64,000 nucleotides of DNA from Ficedula albicollis (taxonomy: Eukaryota > Chordata > Aves > Passeriformes > Muscicapidae): the NCBI RefSeq assembly GCF_000247815.1, contig NC_021673.1, positions 124,001-188,000 on the forward strand, read 5' to 3'. Below are positions 11,066 to 27,253 of this stretch, one piece after another. A program made the position numbers and the translations under genes. Numbering within the stretch: the stretch's first letter is position 1; every line of letters starts with the position of its first letter. The notes under the pieces were generated by a model. It was given only the letters and a program-made list of their open reading frames with translations, had not been told where the DNA came from and did no database searches.

Positions 11066-14000
11066 ACTTTGACTGGCTCGTGCTCCCAGCTGGAGAAACG
11101 ATGTTCACGTGCCAGCCCGTATTGTGCACAGTGTTGCATAACCCATTTTGCTCTGAATCCTGCATCCTGCACTCTGAGAACACCAGCTTTGCCTATATGG
11201 GATGTATGTCTATATAGCGACCTGCAGATGATGGGCATCTTCTGAGTGAAAGGTTCTGGAGTGCCATGCTCATGGGGCAGAGCAGGGCACTTGGAGAGAG
11301 CTGCTTCTGGGCTGCACACGCAGGAGGTGCCAGCCCTGTGCCTTAGAAGCCCCATAAATTATCTGAAGAATTTGGCTAACATCATTCTCCCTGAGCAGGA
11401 TCCAAACATAGGAGTGAGGGAGGGCTTGGCTCTCCTAAGCAGAGCAATCCTCAAATAAGTATGTGAAAGGAATATGTGAACCTTGTCCAGGACTTCAGAA
11501 ACAAAAATTGCCAGTCTGAGGTCTTGTCAACAGCAAACCCATGCACCTGGGAATGCTCTTGTAGCGTTAATGAGGACCCTGGACCCTCATTGCTCTAGCT
11601 ATGGCTCTGCCAGGTCTAGCTCGGAAGTACCTGTCCCAGGCATGAACAGGCAGGCAGGTTTCTGCCAGGAGATGAAGACAGAAGTACGCGGGGCAGCTCT
11701 GCAGTCAGGGACAGCCTGTGGGGCTGTGTCTGCAGAGGCCAGTGGGAAGTCCTGGGTGCCCCGTGCACACAAGCTGTTGCCCACCTCGGGCAGGGTGTGG
11801 CTGCAGAGCCTGAAGGACCTGAAGCACGTCATGGGCACATCCAGCAGCGCAATCTGTGCCCGGCAGGAGCCCAGCTTCGGTCAAACAACACCATGGCCAC
11901 AGCCAGCCTGCTCTCCAGACTTCTCAAACTTTGAGTAAATAATTTTACAACGTTACTCTTGCTCCTAACATGTTTAGAAGCTATATTGCAGGAATGCCTA
12001 GAGGCTGTGACTAGATTTAGTCCTGTTGTGCTAGATTCCGTGCAGAGATAGTAAGTGGAGCAGGTAGAGGCATAAAGTTAAGACTGCATAGCAGTTTCCA
12101 TTAGGAAGACCTGCTTTCATTTCCCAGTCTGTCATTACACTTTAACTGTTGCAGTTGTGGTTGCTGTGCTGTGCTACTCAGAACTTTACCCATTACAGAC
12201 ACAGCAAAAATTAATTGTCCTGTATTTGGCCAACAGCTGGTGCATCAGGAATACACTGCAGACTCTCTGCCTCAGAGAGGAGAGCGGGCCCTGGTGGTTC
12301 TTTTTCTGCCCAGTAGTACGGGATCAAATTTCCCTTAATTAACAGCCTCTGAGGATCCCACTTGGCATGTTCCAAACAAGGACATCTTTAGATGCTGATG
12401 GTTTTCTCCCAGGGTCCTCTGTGCTGGCCAGACAGGTCGTGCCCCACCTTCAGTACAGACACTGTGTCCCGAGTGTTGAGCTGGACACTTGCCAGGCTTT
12501 CCTAAAGCAGCCTTGTCCACATTCACAGGTCTGCAGAAAGGAGTGGAGAAGAGGAGGAGGAAGAAGAGAAGGAGGAAGCTTGAGCAGTTCTAATGCAGAA
12601 AGCAGAGAAGAGAGGTGGTAAGTGAAGGCAGACTGAGGATGGAGGAGATGGGCCAAGCTGGTCTGTGATTGCTGAAGGCGCTGCTTGCAGAGACTGGGCT
12701 TGAATTCAGCACTCAGAGCCCAGCTTGGTGAGACTCAGGACAACCTGCTGAGACTGAAACACACAAGCCATGACACAGTGACCCCAAAACAGGAGACAGC
12801 AGGTCTCCTCCTGAGACTGTTTTTTAACTCAGTGTCTGACAATGTACCTAGTGAGGTCTTGAGAGATCTCTGTCAACAGCTGAGAGTGCAATGAGAAGTG
12901 CAATGAGACCAGGGGCTTTACAAATTGCACACAAATCAATAGTTCTGCAGTTCCTGGCATGTTGGACAGCCTATCTTCAGGCGTGTTAAGGAACTGGCTC
13001 CTTGGAGGGAGGGAGGAAGCCCTATAAACTGGAATCGAGGGGCTCTCTGCAGGGGTGTGTGCAGAGGGAAAGATGCCCAGGGAGCATCTGAGCAGTGGAG
13101 GTCTGAGCCTCAAGTGGAAGCCATGGAAACTGCATTTCAGTAGGCAGCAAAAGCTGTGGAAGATTAGACAGAGGTTACACAACTGAAATTGGGAAAGCCC
13201 AAGGAAGTCCAGTGGGTGGGTGTGCAACCTGGACCCTCATTCCAAGCTGGCTCACCCTGTGAGGATGGTGGATATGGGAGCTCTGTCCCATTTGATGTAC
13301 ACCTGAGACTATAGCAGCACAATCTTTGCTTTATTATTCTTACAAACTTTCTTTTTTCTGCAGTCTTTCAACATATCCTTCTCTGAATCTTGCTTTACTA
13401 TTTGCACTTCAGTTTCTACCTCCACTACAAAGTAAATGAGACAAAGAAAACCAAAGTGGAGTCAATTGTTGGAGCCCTGAGTGCATTTCCCCCTCCTGGA
13501 GGTTTGGCTCTCCAGGGTCAGGGCCAATTCACAGGATGCAGCCGTCTGTCATCAGATCTGCCCTGTTCACCTTCCTCAGGTCCTGTGGGAATGCACCCTG
13601 GTCAGTGAAGCCTCGCTACAGCCCTTCCTGCCTGGCTTCCCACCCCTCTGGAAGCAGCCTTTCCTTGCTGCTCCCAGCATGAACAGAGACTCGGTGTTTG
13701 AAGGGAGAGGGGAGCTGCAGGTAATGCAAGTGTATGGCCAGGTAAGCAGAACCTTAGTGCTGGAGACATCAGCAGGGACTTGCAGAGTGCAAGCTACAGC
13801 GGTGCAGAGGGCAGTATTGAGCTTGTGCTGCTTCCTCCAGGCAGGACCATCCTCCCTCGAGGGAGACGCAGCTCACCCCAGCCCGCTCAGCTCCCCAGCA
13901 AGGTCACCAAACACAGCAGCTTCCTGCTGCTCTCAAATATCTTGCTAACCTATCTGTGGGTGTGAGGGGTGGGTTGGTTACACAGAAAAGGTTCATTGAA

Positions 14001-14287
14001 CAAGTGATCAGATTGTATTTGCTCAGGAGTCAGAAATCTGCTTGCACAGTCTGGATCTGGGCCCTTTTGGGTGCAGTCTTGATTTCCAGTAACAGGTGGC
14101 TATGCTTTCACTTTCCCCACGGTCCAAGGTGCTTTCATAGCAGGGAATGGACCCAAGCTATGTGCATTGAAGGTGACTCCAACCTGAGGGTTCTTTTACC
14201 ACAGACATCTGGTGGATGAGACAGGAGAGCTGGGTCAAGGACAGACAGAGCACAGATGCTGACCACCAGATCTGGAGCCATGTCCCT

Positions 14288-14342
14288 TATTGTATCACAA
14301 CTGGTGATACAATACTGAGGCGGGATTCATCCAAATGAATCC
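14288..14342. other. Two adjacent inverted repeats
   Basis: The first is a perfect 11-bp stem (TATTGTATCAC / GTGATACAATA) with a 5-base loop at 14288-14314. The second is a perfect 8-bp stem (GGATTCAT / ATGAATCC) with a 4-base loop at 14323-14342. Only eight bases separate them. The word GATACAATA recurs at about 14519. Function unknown; possibly a relic of a small DNA transposon. Confidence 0.6.
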
Positions 14343-15450
14343 AAACACTGCCAGGTTCCTTCCCAGCATGGAGTCTGGGCCCTAAACCCGGACTAGGGGC
14401 CACAGGCAGTCAATGACCTGCAAAGATGAGCATCTCTCACTCTCCCAGCAATCCAAGGGCAGGAGGTGCCTGCATCAGAGTGGTGACAGGGATCCCCTAT
14501 GCCAGGCCTCAGTTTCCTGATACAATATTGGAGCCTGGATGATTATTTTACCATTGACTTCTCCACACTTATTTTCCTCACTTGGAGCAGGGCCGTTCTT
14601 GCTGAGGAGAGATAATTATTTGGGACCACAAGGATGTGCCACAGAAAAAGTCACAAAAGACATGAAAGAAAGAGGAGCCTGTGTGGTGTCATATCTGACC
14701 CATATCTGAATCCCCATATCGGGGGACTGTGCCTGTTTAGTGGAGGAAGGCTGAGTACCCCACTTTCAGCACTGTGGGCCTGTTTTGCTTCACTTAAATG
14801 CTCCACACAGGATCCAAATGTCCAACTCCATGGCTGGGCTGCCATGTCCCACAGAAAACACAACTTCAAAGTGGTGTTCCAGACCCCCTCAGGGACAGAG
14901 CAGAAGATTTTTCTCCATGGTGGAGAAATCCTTGTGTTTACACAGATATCTATGCTACCAGGGAGCCTGGGTAGCCAAGCAGCCAGGAGTGCTGCATCCC
15001 TGGTCAAAGGGAGAATGCAGGCGGGAACACACGGGGGACTTGAGAAGAGGAATAGCCCTAGGTGAGAGCCAGAGGTCTGGAGTGTCACCGTGCTGCTGAA
15101 ACGACAGCTGGAGCGTGCATAGACATAACTGCAGCTAGCATTTCTTGGCTTCCAAGCACTTTAAAAATCCTGATACTCTTCTGGAGCAGGGCTTCAGTTT
15201 ATTGCAGGTGTGGTGAGCAGCTCTCTATAGACAGAGGACAACCCAAATGCCTAGCTGGGGGCAGAAAGTCCTCCGTTTTAGCCTGGGGACTCCCCATGTT
15301 CCTCCGGACACAGAAAGCACAGCGGAGCCGCGCAGTTCTCTCGCGGCTCGGGAGCTTTCGGCTCGCCCGGGTCTTGCTGCTCCGCAGACGGAGCGATGCG
15401 CACAGGGCCACCAGCCGCCACCGGGGGCGAGTCCGACACACGGAGTGTGG

Positions 15451-15724
<274 letters not shown>

Positions 15725-15902
15725 GCCGGTCTCACGGAGACCCGGCTCCGAGCCCGTGGCTGCTCCCCCCGCTCCCCGTTCGGGCGGTCTGCGGGCACCG
15801 CACGGCACCGCATTGCACAGGCACGGCACAGGGACCGCATGGCACAGGCACGGCACGGCCCCAGTCCGTCGGGGCGCTGCAGGCCGCCCTTCGCCGCCGG
15901 CC

Positions 15903-18227
<2,325 letters not shown>

Positions 18228-20476
18228 TCCCCGCCCGCACCGATCTTGGTCCCGGTCCCGTTTGGTGCGGGCGGGGCTGTGCCCGGGCGGGTGCCTCTCG
18301 GTGTCGTCGTGCTGCGACTACCGCCTTTCTAAAGTTTCCCCCGAGCCTGCCCTGCAGGGGTGGCGGTGGAGCAGGACCCGCTCTCCTCCGTTCCGGCCGG
18401 CTCCCCGAGGGCGCGGGCAGGCGGCTGCGCCCTCCCGGGACCCCCGGTGCGGCCGGGAACGGCTCTCGTCGGGTCCTCGCCTTTGTGCGCTGCGACCGCT
18501 CCCCGAGTGCACCGGTCCAGCCTCAGAGACTTGTTGCTCCGTGTTTCTCGGCCAGGTCCAGCACTCACCTCTTCTCCCTCGGTCCTGCAGCACGGGGCGT
18601 GAGGGGTCCCTGCGGCAACACACAGACGAGCCAGCTGCTGCTTCTCCGGCGTGGCCTCTTGAGCTGTCTCTCCTGGTCACTCCTGGGATCCACCTTTGTC
18701 TCACAGGCTTCTTGACATGGATGTCTGCTGAGAACCTCTGCTGCTTCTTGCAATGCTTGGCTGTTCGTTCTCCATCCTCTCTTTAATCTTCCCTGGGTAA
18801 GCCCAGGTGTCTTCCTTGCCCTGCTTTATTCGTCCCTCAGAAGAGCAGTGCACTCACTCAGGTATCCCTTAGGACTTCTCACCCCAAGTAGGACAATAGG
18901 TGCATTCTGCCTCCCCCTTGCCTTTGTGGGTTATTGGGTGCTCCTCTGTGCTGAGTCAAAAGCCCAATGCAATCTTACTGTTTTTTGTGAAAGTCTTCTC
19001 GGGGACAGCACTGCCCTGGCCAAAACCAGGTCTGTATGACCTCATCTTTCCAGTCAGTGAGCAGATGAACTGCACTGTGCTTGATCTCCCTCTATGGCTC
19101 CTCCATAACTGAGCCCAATATGTTCCCTCCTCCCAAGGGACTCAGATGAACTGTCCCAGACCGTGGCCACTTCTCAATCCATGAAATCCTACCTCTAAGA
19201 CTTTTCCTGTTGCAAGTGGATCATATGATGGAAGGGAAGATGTCTTGCTACTGTTGTTCATCCCCTGCTGCCTCTGAGCACTGGGTTTGCTCTGGAGCCA
19301 CAAGGATGCTTGTCCCACTGCACAGGCTGCTTTGCCCAGGTCCAGGAGGATTTCTCAGCCCAAATGTGCCCATCTTCTCCTTTACCTAGTGCTTCTCCTG
19401 GCTGTACCAGACAAAACTGGAGATGGACAGTAGGGTTTGTTTTACAAACATCTTAGAGGAAATTCAGGAGGGTTGTTGTGAGCTTTTTCCAGTATTAAGG
19501 AATAGAAACGTGATTCATGTCAACAGGAGTCATCAAAAACTATCTATAATGCAGTTTGCCCTCACATCCAGTCCGTGACCCTGGCCAAAAGCAATTGTCC
19601 AGGGAAGAGCAAGAGAGCACAACCTGTTCAATGGTCAGTTCTAAAATGATACTTTCCTCACATCCAACCATCTGTAAAGATGTGCAACCCTGCACATCAG
19701 GGACTTCCTGTGCCAAGTGTTGTTTCTGTATATTTAGTAAACTTCGATTAATTTGTTTTCTGTGGCCTTATCTAATCTCCCCTGGAGTCCACCAGAAAGG
19801 AGGGACAACCTTGACATCAGCCACATCAAGATGTTCCACAGATTTTTTTACCTGTAGAAGAAACTTGTGAAGAATAAATGCCCCCTTTTGACAGTTTTGC
19901 TGACATTTAGTGACTTATACTCTGGAGTGACTGCTTCTGTCCCTAGGCTCCCTTACTATCTCCATCATGCAGGTGTCTGTGGACACAGGATCAGTGGCTC
20001 CCTGGATCAGCCAAAGGAATCAATGCACTATTTTAGGACTTCTCTTTGCATCTACTGGGTTTGAAACTTGCTTCCAGCAATTGCCACCCTTCTTGAGCAG
20101 GGAGAGGCATGTAGGGAAACTGGTGGTGAGAAGCAGCAAAGCTTGAAGTCTGGTTTATTTCTACAGCTGCCACAAAGGCATGATCCCTGGTGTAGGGGCA
20201 CTTAACACCCCCAGCTCTTCACACCTCTCGTGAGAGAGGTTTGTTCCTGAGCTGTACAGATCTCCCGAGATCCAGGCAGCAGTTTGAGACTCTTTCTTGG
20301 TTTGGTGTAGTGCACATTCAGTCAAGGACAAGGTTTCTGTTGTTCCCCTGTGTGCTTACCCATACAGGGCTCATCACAACACCCATTCCTGATCCAGTCT
20401 TCCTGATGCTGCTTGAATAGCTTTGTCGCCTGTGGCACCCAAGTCTCTTCAACATGCTTTCCACATCCGAAATCCT

Positions 20477-20935
20477 GGAATCACAGAATGGTTTGGGTTG
20501 GCAAGGACCTTAAAAGACCACCTAGTCCAAACCCCCTGCCATGGGTTGGGACATCTTCAACTGCATCAAGTTGCTCAGAGCCCTGTCTGACCTGGCTTTG
20601 AGTGTTGCTGGGGATGTGGTATCCACTACTTATCTGGGCCAATGTTTCACCACACTCATTGTGAATAATTCTTTCTTATACTAATTTAATCAACCCTCTT
20701 TTAGGTAAAATCATCACCCCTTGTCCTATCACAAGAGACTTAGAAGTCTCCTTTTTTCTTTTTTATAAGCTCTCCTTAAGTACTGAAAGATTGTAATAAG
20801 ATTTCCCTGAAACCTTCTCTTCTCCAAACTGAACAACCCCAACTCTCTCAGCCTGGCCTCACAGCAGAGGTGTTCCAGCCCTCAGAGCATTTTTGTGACC
20901 CCCTTTAGACTCTCTTCAGTGTCTTTGACAAGATC
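20477..20935 (-). mobile_element. CR1 LINE 3' fragment (-)
   Basis: The + strand shows GAATCACAGAATGGTTTGGG, then AAGGACCTTAAAAGACCACC, CCCCTGCCATGGG, TTGTCCTATCAC, CTTCTCTTCTCCAAACTGAA and CAACCCCAACTCTCTCAGCC. This is the reverse complement of the avian CR1 3' end. The copy covers about 450 bases and is truncated at its 5' side, as is usual for CR1. Confidence 0.92.
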
Positions 20936-23044
20936 AATGAACAGCTGTGACTTCGTGAAAAACAAACTATTCTTCATATACTACTTTTTGTTGATTTTTC
21001 AATCATGATACTTTGCTTTGTGACAGCTTCACTTCGTGTTCAAAGGCCTTGAAAGCCTCAGTATATCCCAACCACATGGGTGGGATCCCCTGCCTTCATT
21101 CCTTCCTTGCTGAGGACATAGTAGGTGACTAACAGACCAATATACCAATTTTCTTTGTGAAAACATCCAATTTAGATTCTGTTATCAAATAGTTCCAACT
21201 TCCTCACTGCAAGCCTTTTAATGAGACACAAATGTGAGAGTGCTCCATTTAAAATTTGGAGTCTGGTTCAGAAGAGAGTATCCAGAGTATTCCAGTCTCC
21301 TGGACACAGCCTGGGCTGACAGGAGCAAACTGCCCCACCAGCACTGTTTGCTGGTGTGGCTGCTGGGGTGCAATCCTCCATCCTGGGGAATTGCAGTGTC
21401 AGGGCAGGACCTAAAGAGCCCTTGGGGAAGACACTGATTTCCTCCTAAGAGCTCTCTCACCGTGTCAGAGCCAATGCTCTGCCAGAGAGGGGTGGCACAC
21501 AGAAGTGAAAGCTCTTTTCTTCAGCAAAGTGCTTGCACGAGGCTGTGCAACAGCACCCAAAGCTCCTTGCTCCCTGCTGCTGAGCCCCAGCCCCACAAAC
21601 ACAAATTCTCTGGGTCTTTACCCTCTATGCACTTGGGAAATCTCTTCCCCTGCCCCTGACCCTCCGGAAGAAAGAAATCACTCTGCAGCAGGATAGAGAT
21701 GAAGAGATACAGAGATGAGTGCTCTTTCCCACTGCAGGAAGCAGGAAGAGCAGGGAGAAGATTCTGGATCTCCAAAGCCACCCACCTGCTCTCAGGAAGC
21801 CACGGGCTTGCTGCAGGACTAACAAGGGGTGTGGGAGCTCCACAGTCACCAGACTACCAGCAATGTCCTCTGGGCTCAAGTACTCTCCTGCAGTTCTGTT
21901 TGTGTATTTAAACCCTGCACTGTCAGGCTTCCGAGGGCTGCTCTGCCTTTCCTGCTGAGATGAAGTGAGGTGGCCAGTGATCCAGTAACCCAGGTTGCAT
22001 GTGCCAGTACCCGGACACTACTTAGAAGTTTGGAGAGCTGCTGCTTCTCCTTGTGCATTTTTGTTTTATATAGAGCAGTAGTGCTTTGGGATAACTCCTT
22101 CCAGCAGTGATTACTGCTCTTGGGTCAGACTTGAAGAATTTTCTGGTCTATTCTAGTCTCAGCATGACATAAAAGCTTCTTCACCTGCTTGTGCATAGCT
22201 GTGGGTCCTCTCTCCATGACCTCTGTCTGTGGCTGAGAGCATCTTCTCACTTTGTTTGAGCCCTTTTACTATGGAAGTGACTCTTCCAGACCCCTTTCCT
22301 CTGTCTGTCTCCCACCATGTCCTCCTTTGCTCCATGGCTGTTTAATCATTCAGGCAGCAGTTTGGGATACAAGAAGCTTGCAAAGAAGGGATTCTTACCC
22401 CAATACCCTATCAGTATCCTCACAGGCATCTTAACAGAGGTGTCTGCGGTGATCCAAGCACTGCATTTCCCTGGTGGCCTGGGATGAGGTGCTGTCTGTT
22501 GTGTGATGTTGACAGGTTCTGTCCTGCCCCTCTGCCCACTGCTGGGTGTAGCTGAGCCCTGAGCATCAGCTGCCTCAGCACCTTGTTCCCTGGCTGTATG
22601 GTCTGCTGTGTGCATCCTTGGATTAGGGAGGGAGAGCCAGAAGTGGCTGTACCCCGTGTCCTGTAGAGCCCTGCACAGAGGTTTGCTGGGCTGGAGCTGG
22701 CTCTGGATGCTCTTTCCAGGACAGTTCTTCAGCTCTCGGCCGGCTACTTTCTAGCAGCATCGATGGTCCGGTGCACTGGGAAGGGACGGGGAGGGCTGAG
22801 CTGAGAGACAAGGTCTGGGCGTTCCTTCCTGTGCGAAGGTCCAGACAAGCCCTGGAAGCGTTGAGGTGTTCCCCGCTAGACTGAGAGCGTGATGCCGCTG
22901 CGGCTGGGCCGCGGGATGGGGACGGGGCCGCTGCTGAGGGCACAGACGCCAGGGTGGCTGCGGGCTCTGTCGGTGCTGCCCCTTGCAGCCGAGCAGGCTG
23001 CGGGGAACGGCGCTGGGGTCCGTGGGTGGAGCGGCTGCGCTGCC

Positions 23045-23155
23045 GCAGCAGGGGCTGGGGTTAGGGCTGGGGCTGGGGCCGGGGCCGGGATCGGGACTGG
23101 GGCCGGGGTTCGGGACTGGGGCTAGGGCCAGGATCGGGACTGGGGCCGCTGCTTC
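23045..23155 (+). repeat. G-rich short tandem array (GGGGCT-like)
   Basis: Repeated GGGGCTGGGG, GGGGCCGGGG and GGGATCGGGACT words run from 23045 to about 23150. Many runs of three or more G lie close together, so the strand could form G-quadruplexes. It lies about 650 bases before GBX1 exon 2 and just ahead of a G run. Confidence 0.75.
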
Positions 23156-23206
23156 GCCCGCTCCGGGGCTGCGGGACGCGGCAGTGGCGGGGTCCGAGAT
23201 GCGGGA

Positions 23207-23726
<520 letters not shown>

Positions 23727-23791
23727 CGGCGGGAGCGCGGCGGGGCGGGCGGGGGCCCGGCAGGCACTGACGGACGCTGTGTGCCCCGCAG

Positions 23792-24315
23792 ACGGCAAGG
23801 CGTACAGCTCAGACGAGGAGAAGCTGGATGTGAAGTCGACGGCGACGCCGTGCAGCGAGCGGGAGGAGGAGAGCTCGGCGGGCGAGAGCGAGGAGGAGCC
23901 GTTCCTGGACGGGGCGAGCGCCGGCACCGCGCTGGGAGCCAAGGCCAAGGGCAAGGGCGGCCCCGCCGCCGAGCAGCCCCCGCCGGGCTCTGGGGCCGGC
24001 AAGAGCCGCCGGCGCCGCACAGCCTTCACCAGCGAGCAGCTGCTGGAGCTGGAGAAGGAGTTCCACTGCAAGAAGTACCTGAGCCTCACGGAGCGCTCGC
24101 AGATCGCGCACGCCCTGAAGCTGAGCGAGGTGCAGGTGAAGATCTGGTTCCAGAACCGCCGCGCCAAGTGGAAACGCATCAAGGCTGGCAATGTCAGCAA
24201 CCGCTCGGGAGAGCCCGTCCGTAACCCCAAAATCGTGGTGCCCATCCCGGTGCACGTCAATCGTTTCGCCGTGCGCAGCCAGCACCAGCAGATCGAGCAG
24301 GGCTCCCGGCCCTGA
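23792..24315 (+). CDS. GBX1: GBX1 exon 2: homeodomain and C-terminus
   Basis: The exon follows acceptor CCCCGCAG, starts with two bases of a split codon and ends at TGA (24313-24315), giving 173 full codons. It opens with [12 protein letters not shown] and an acidic Ser/Glu-rich segment, then a Gly/Pro linker. The homeodomain (60 residues, 24004-24183) begins [20 protein letters not shown] and contains WFQNRRAKW, with Gln50 and Asn51, so a TAATTG/TAATTA-type site is expected. The tail has [20 protein letters not shown] and ends EQGSRP. The [12 protein letters not shown] and [10 protein letters not shown] wording separates GBX1 from GBX2 (KTGEPSRN, SRFAIRS in GBX2 as recalled). It is a nuclear transcription factor of neural patterning. 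The exon is intact. Confidence 0.95.
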
Positions 24316-24540
24316 GGACCCTGGGGCGGGGGGCCCAGCGCCCGCTGCCCCTCCTGTGTACATGTCCCTTATTTATTCCGTGTAAACTCTGTACATACGG
24401 CAGCGTGTCCTTCTGTCCGTGCCATGGGCAGTGCGGCCGCCTGGCCCCGGCGCTCTGGCCGCCCGCTGGGCCGGGCTGAGCCGGGCCGGGCCGGGCTATA
24501 GTGTGATTTCAATAAATTATTTTCTATGGAGCAAGACCAC
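24316..24540 (+). other. GBX1: GBX1 3' untranslated region
   Basis: GC-rich noncoding sequence runs from the stop to just past the first AATAAA. It includes an AT-rich word TTATTTATTCCGTGTAAACT at about 24369. The end at about 24540 is inferred from the signal position; use of the second signal in the duplicate copy would extend it by 363 bases. Confidence 0.6.
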
Positions 24541-25219
24541 GTTCTTCCTCGCTGCAGGGACGGGGGGGCCCGCGGCCTCGGCCAGGCGCGGGCAGAGAAG
24601 GAGAGCAGGGACGGGAGAGGGATGAGAGCAGGGACAGCGACAGGGACACCCCAAGAGCGGCCGGGGAGAGCGGGAGCTCGGGGGCTCAGCCGCCCCTCGG
24701 CCGGTGCCGGTGCCCGCGGAGCCGGAGCTGGGCGGGCCGTGCGGGCTCCATCGCAGCCGCTGCTCTGCCGGTGACACGGGACGGGGAGAAGGAGCGGGGC
24801 CGGGAAGCGCCCGGAGCATCCCCAGGTCCGCCGGGCCGTGACTGGTTCGGGACCGCATGTATAGTGTGATTTCAATAAATTATTTTCTATGGAGCAAGAC
24901 CACGTTCTTCCTCGCTGCAGGGACGGGGGGGCCCGCGGCCTCGGCCAGGCGCGGGCAGAGAAGGAGAGCAGGGACGGGAGAGGGATGAGAGCAGGGACAG
25001 CGACAGGGACACCCCAAGAGCGGCCGGGGAGAGCGGGAGCTCGGGGGCTCAGCCGCCCCTCGGCCGGTGCCGGTGCCCGCGGAGCCGGAGCTGGGCGGGC
25101 CGTGCGGGCTCCATCGCAGCCGCTGCTCTGCCGGTGACACGGGACGGGGAGAAGGAGCGGGGCCGGGAAGCGCCCGGAGCATCCCCAGGTCCGCCGGGCC
25201 GGGACTGGTTCGGGACCGC
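24497..25219 (+). repeat. 363-bp tandem duplication at the GBX1 3' end
   Basis: Copy 1 (24497-24859) and copy 2 (24860-25219) begin TATAGTGTGATTTCAATAAA and are nearly identical over their length. The only difference I noticed is T at about 24839 against G at about 25202, apart from the junction. Each copy carries the poly(A) signal. It is either a very recent duplication or an uncollapsed assembly overlap. Confidence 0.93.
24511..24516 (+). promoter_or_regulatory. GBX1: Poly(A) signal AATAAA for GBX1 (copy 1)
   Basis: A canonical AATAAA lies 196 bases past the GBX1 stop, within TTTCAATAAATTATTTTC. An identical signal recurs at 24874-24879 because the region is tandemly duplicated. Confidence 0.7.
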
Positions 25220-26467
25220 CTCGGCGGCTCGTGTCGGGCTGGGGGGATGGATGTGTGTGCTGCTGCGGACGCCCGGCACGGCCGCGGCCCCTGCCTGGCC
25301 CGGACAGCGGCTCCCGGCTGCTGCGGCCCCGGGACAGCACAGCAACAGAAGGGGCTCTCACATCCAGGCCAGCCATTCCCTGCTCTTGAGAGCCATCGCT
25401 TCTGCAGGCAGCCACCTCAGACACTGAGCCCAACCCCAGAAACACATGGAGAGCCAGTTTTGCACAGGGCACAGCTGCACGCCCAGTCCGCAGCACAAGG
25501 GCCGTGCGGCTCCCTGGGTGTCCAGCCTGAAACTCTGTTCTGGTTTGACAAACATCAGTGAGTCCACGGGGCAAGGGAGCTCCTATGCCTGTGCTGTGGT
25601 AGCAACACCCATTGCAATGCTACCAGAGGTTCCTGGAGAGGTGGAAGGCTCCCTCCAAGGCGTTGCTGGGGCACCAATTGCTCACAGCTTTGATAGGGAG
25701 TTTGGGTCACAAATGGTCCAGCCAGCTGCTGTCACCTTCCCTGGGAGAGCAGGAGATATCCCTGACAGCCACAGCTAACTCCACCTTCCTGAGCGTCCTC
25801 CCTGACGCTATAGCAAGGGCTGGGCCATCCGTCTGCTGCCTCTGGAGCTCCCTCCCCATGTCCCCTAGCTCTTTGGCAGGTACATTCTCTTCACCTGCAG
25901 TGTGGGGTCTATGCTCAGCCTGTACAGCTGAGTCCTCCTGCAGTGCCCTGGAGTTTTGGAGCACTGAGGGGTGGCTGTCCCTGTCCCTTGGCTGTTGGCT
26001 CCAGCTGGCTTGTGTGGCCAACAGACACAGCTCAGGTCACAGCAATCGTTTGGACAAAGCTGGGCTTCCAGATGTCCTTGGTGGGTGCCTCTTTCCACAG
26101 AAATATTTGCTGCAGGTCCCAAGAGGGTTCTGTGGGATCTTTTCTGGATTTGGTTTCTCAGCACAGCTGGCTTCCACTGCAGGAGACACCTGCCTCTGTC
26201 CCTGCACCACTGACCTGGAAACAAGAGAGTATCCTCAGGAAACGCCTGACCTGGTGTTGCTCACAACATCCCCGCCACGGATTTGCCCTGTTCAGGTAGC
26301 AACACCTGCTGGCATTCCCTCTGGATCAGAGGAGTAAATGTGCTTTGGCAGCAGCCCCCAGTGCCCTCCCGCAGGAAAACTCAGCTCCCTTTTCAACAGG
26401 CTGGAGTGGAGCTGCCTGCACCTGCACCTCTTCTCCATCCTCAGGTGGGTGTTGGCCTGAGACAGGA

Positions 26468-26510
26468 CTGAGCTGAGCTGAGCTGAGCTGAGCTGAGCTG
26501 AGCTGAGCTC
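26468..26510 (+). repeat. (CTGAG)n microsatellite
   Basis: About 8.5 perfect copies of the pentamer CTGAG. Confidence 0.9.
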
Positions 26511-27253
26511 CATGGGTGCAAGGGGACTCAGCTGTTTGCAGCCACTGCAATGCTCTGGCACATGAGCTGCTACTCACCTTGTGTGGGAGGGTAAAGCCAT
26601 TCTGCAGCTACACACGGGGCTCTGCCACTACAAATGTGTCCACATGAGGGGTCTGTGCCACTGCAGCCAACACACAGCAGTGCATTTAACCACAACACTC
26701 CACAAAGTGTCCACAGCTCCAGGGTTGGGGCAGTGACATTAAAATGAGTCAGATTTTACTTTAGGGTCAAAGAACTCTTATTCCCAGCGGGCTTTTCCAA
26801 CTGACACTGGCTTTATATGTCCTGCCCCGGTGGCAGCATTGGTTTATTGTGTCTTTAACCCACCTCCCCCACCGTAGAGGCCACTGCTCACCCAAAATCC
26901 ATGTGCAGAGCACTCCTGCTCCACTGCATGCTCATCCATGGACTGCCACTGAGGTGGTTCCAACACCTACAGCTTTTAGCTGCATGGAAGATTTTGTTGT
27001 TGTCGTTGTTGTTGTGTTAGACCAATCCCAGAGCCCATACACACTGCAACCCTGCAAACAACCATGTTAAAATCCCCACAAATGCTGCAGAGGTGCAGCT
27101 CTGTGTAGTGCTGCTGGAGGTGACAGACTCATGCTGTCACCAGCGCTGCTGGAGAGAGCTGCAGAGCAGCAGAGTGTTCCTGGCACCGAGCAGAGCAGAG
27201 CAGAGCTGTCTGTGAACCCCAAGCATTGTGACAGCCCTGGTGCCTCCTGCACA

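Larger units (their letters stand above)
9333..15300. other. Intergenic, ASB10-GBX1 (part 2)
   Basis: Mostly unique noncoding sequence. It holds an AT-rich island at 9695-9810 with AATTAATC and AGTTAATTGATT words, a CR1 fragment near 10.9 kb, a purine-rich GAG tract at 12545-12580 and two adjacent hairpins at 14288-14342. No exon with convincing homology is seen. The reading frames here have no recognisable domains. Confidence 0.55.

Noticed and set aside
23057..23066. Telomere-like GGGTTAGGG
   Set aside because: It is a single occurrence inside a GGGGCT-type array, with no tandem TTAGGG.
23792..24315. Calling the homeobox gene GBX2
   Set aside because: The homeodomain cannot separate the two, but the tail ([22 protein letters not shown]) and the N-terminal fragment fit GBX1. 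The neighbour AGAP3 agrees.
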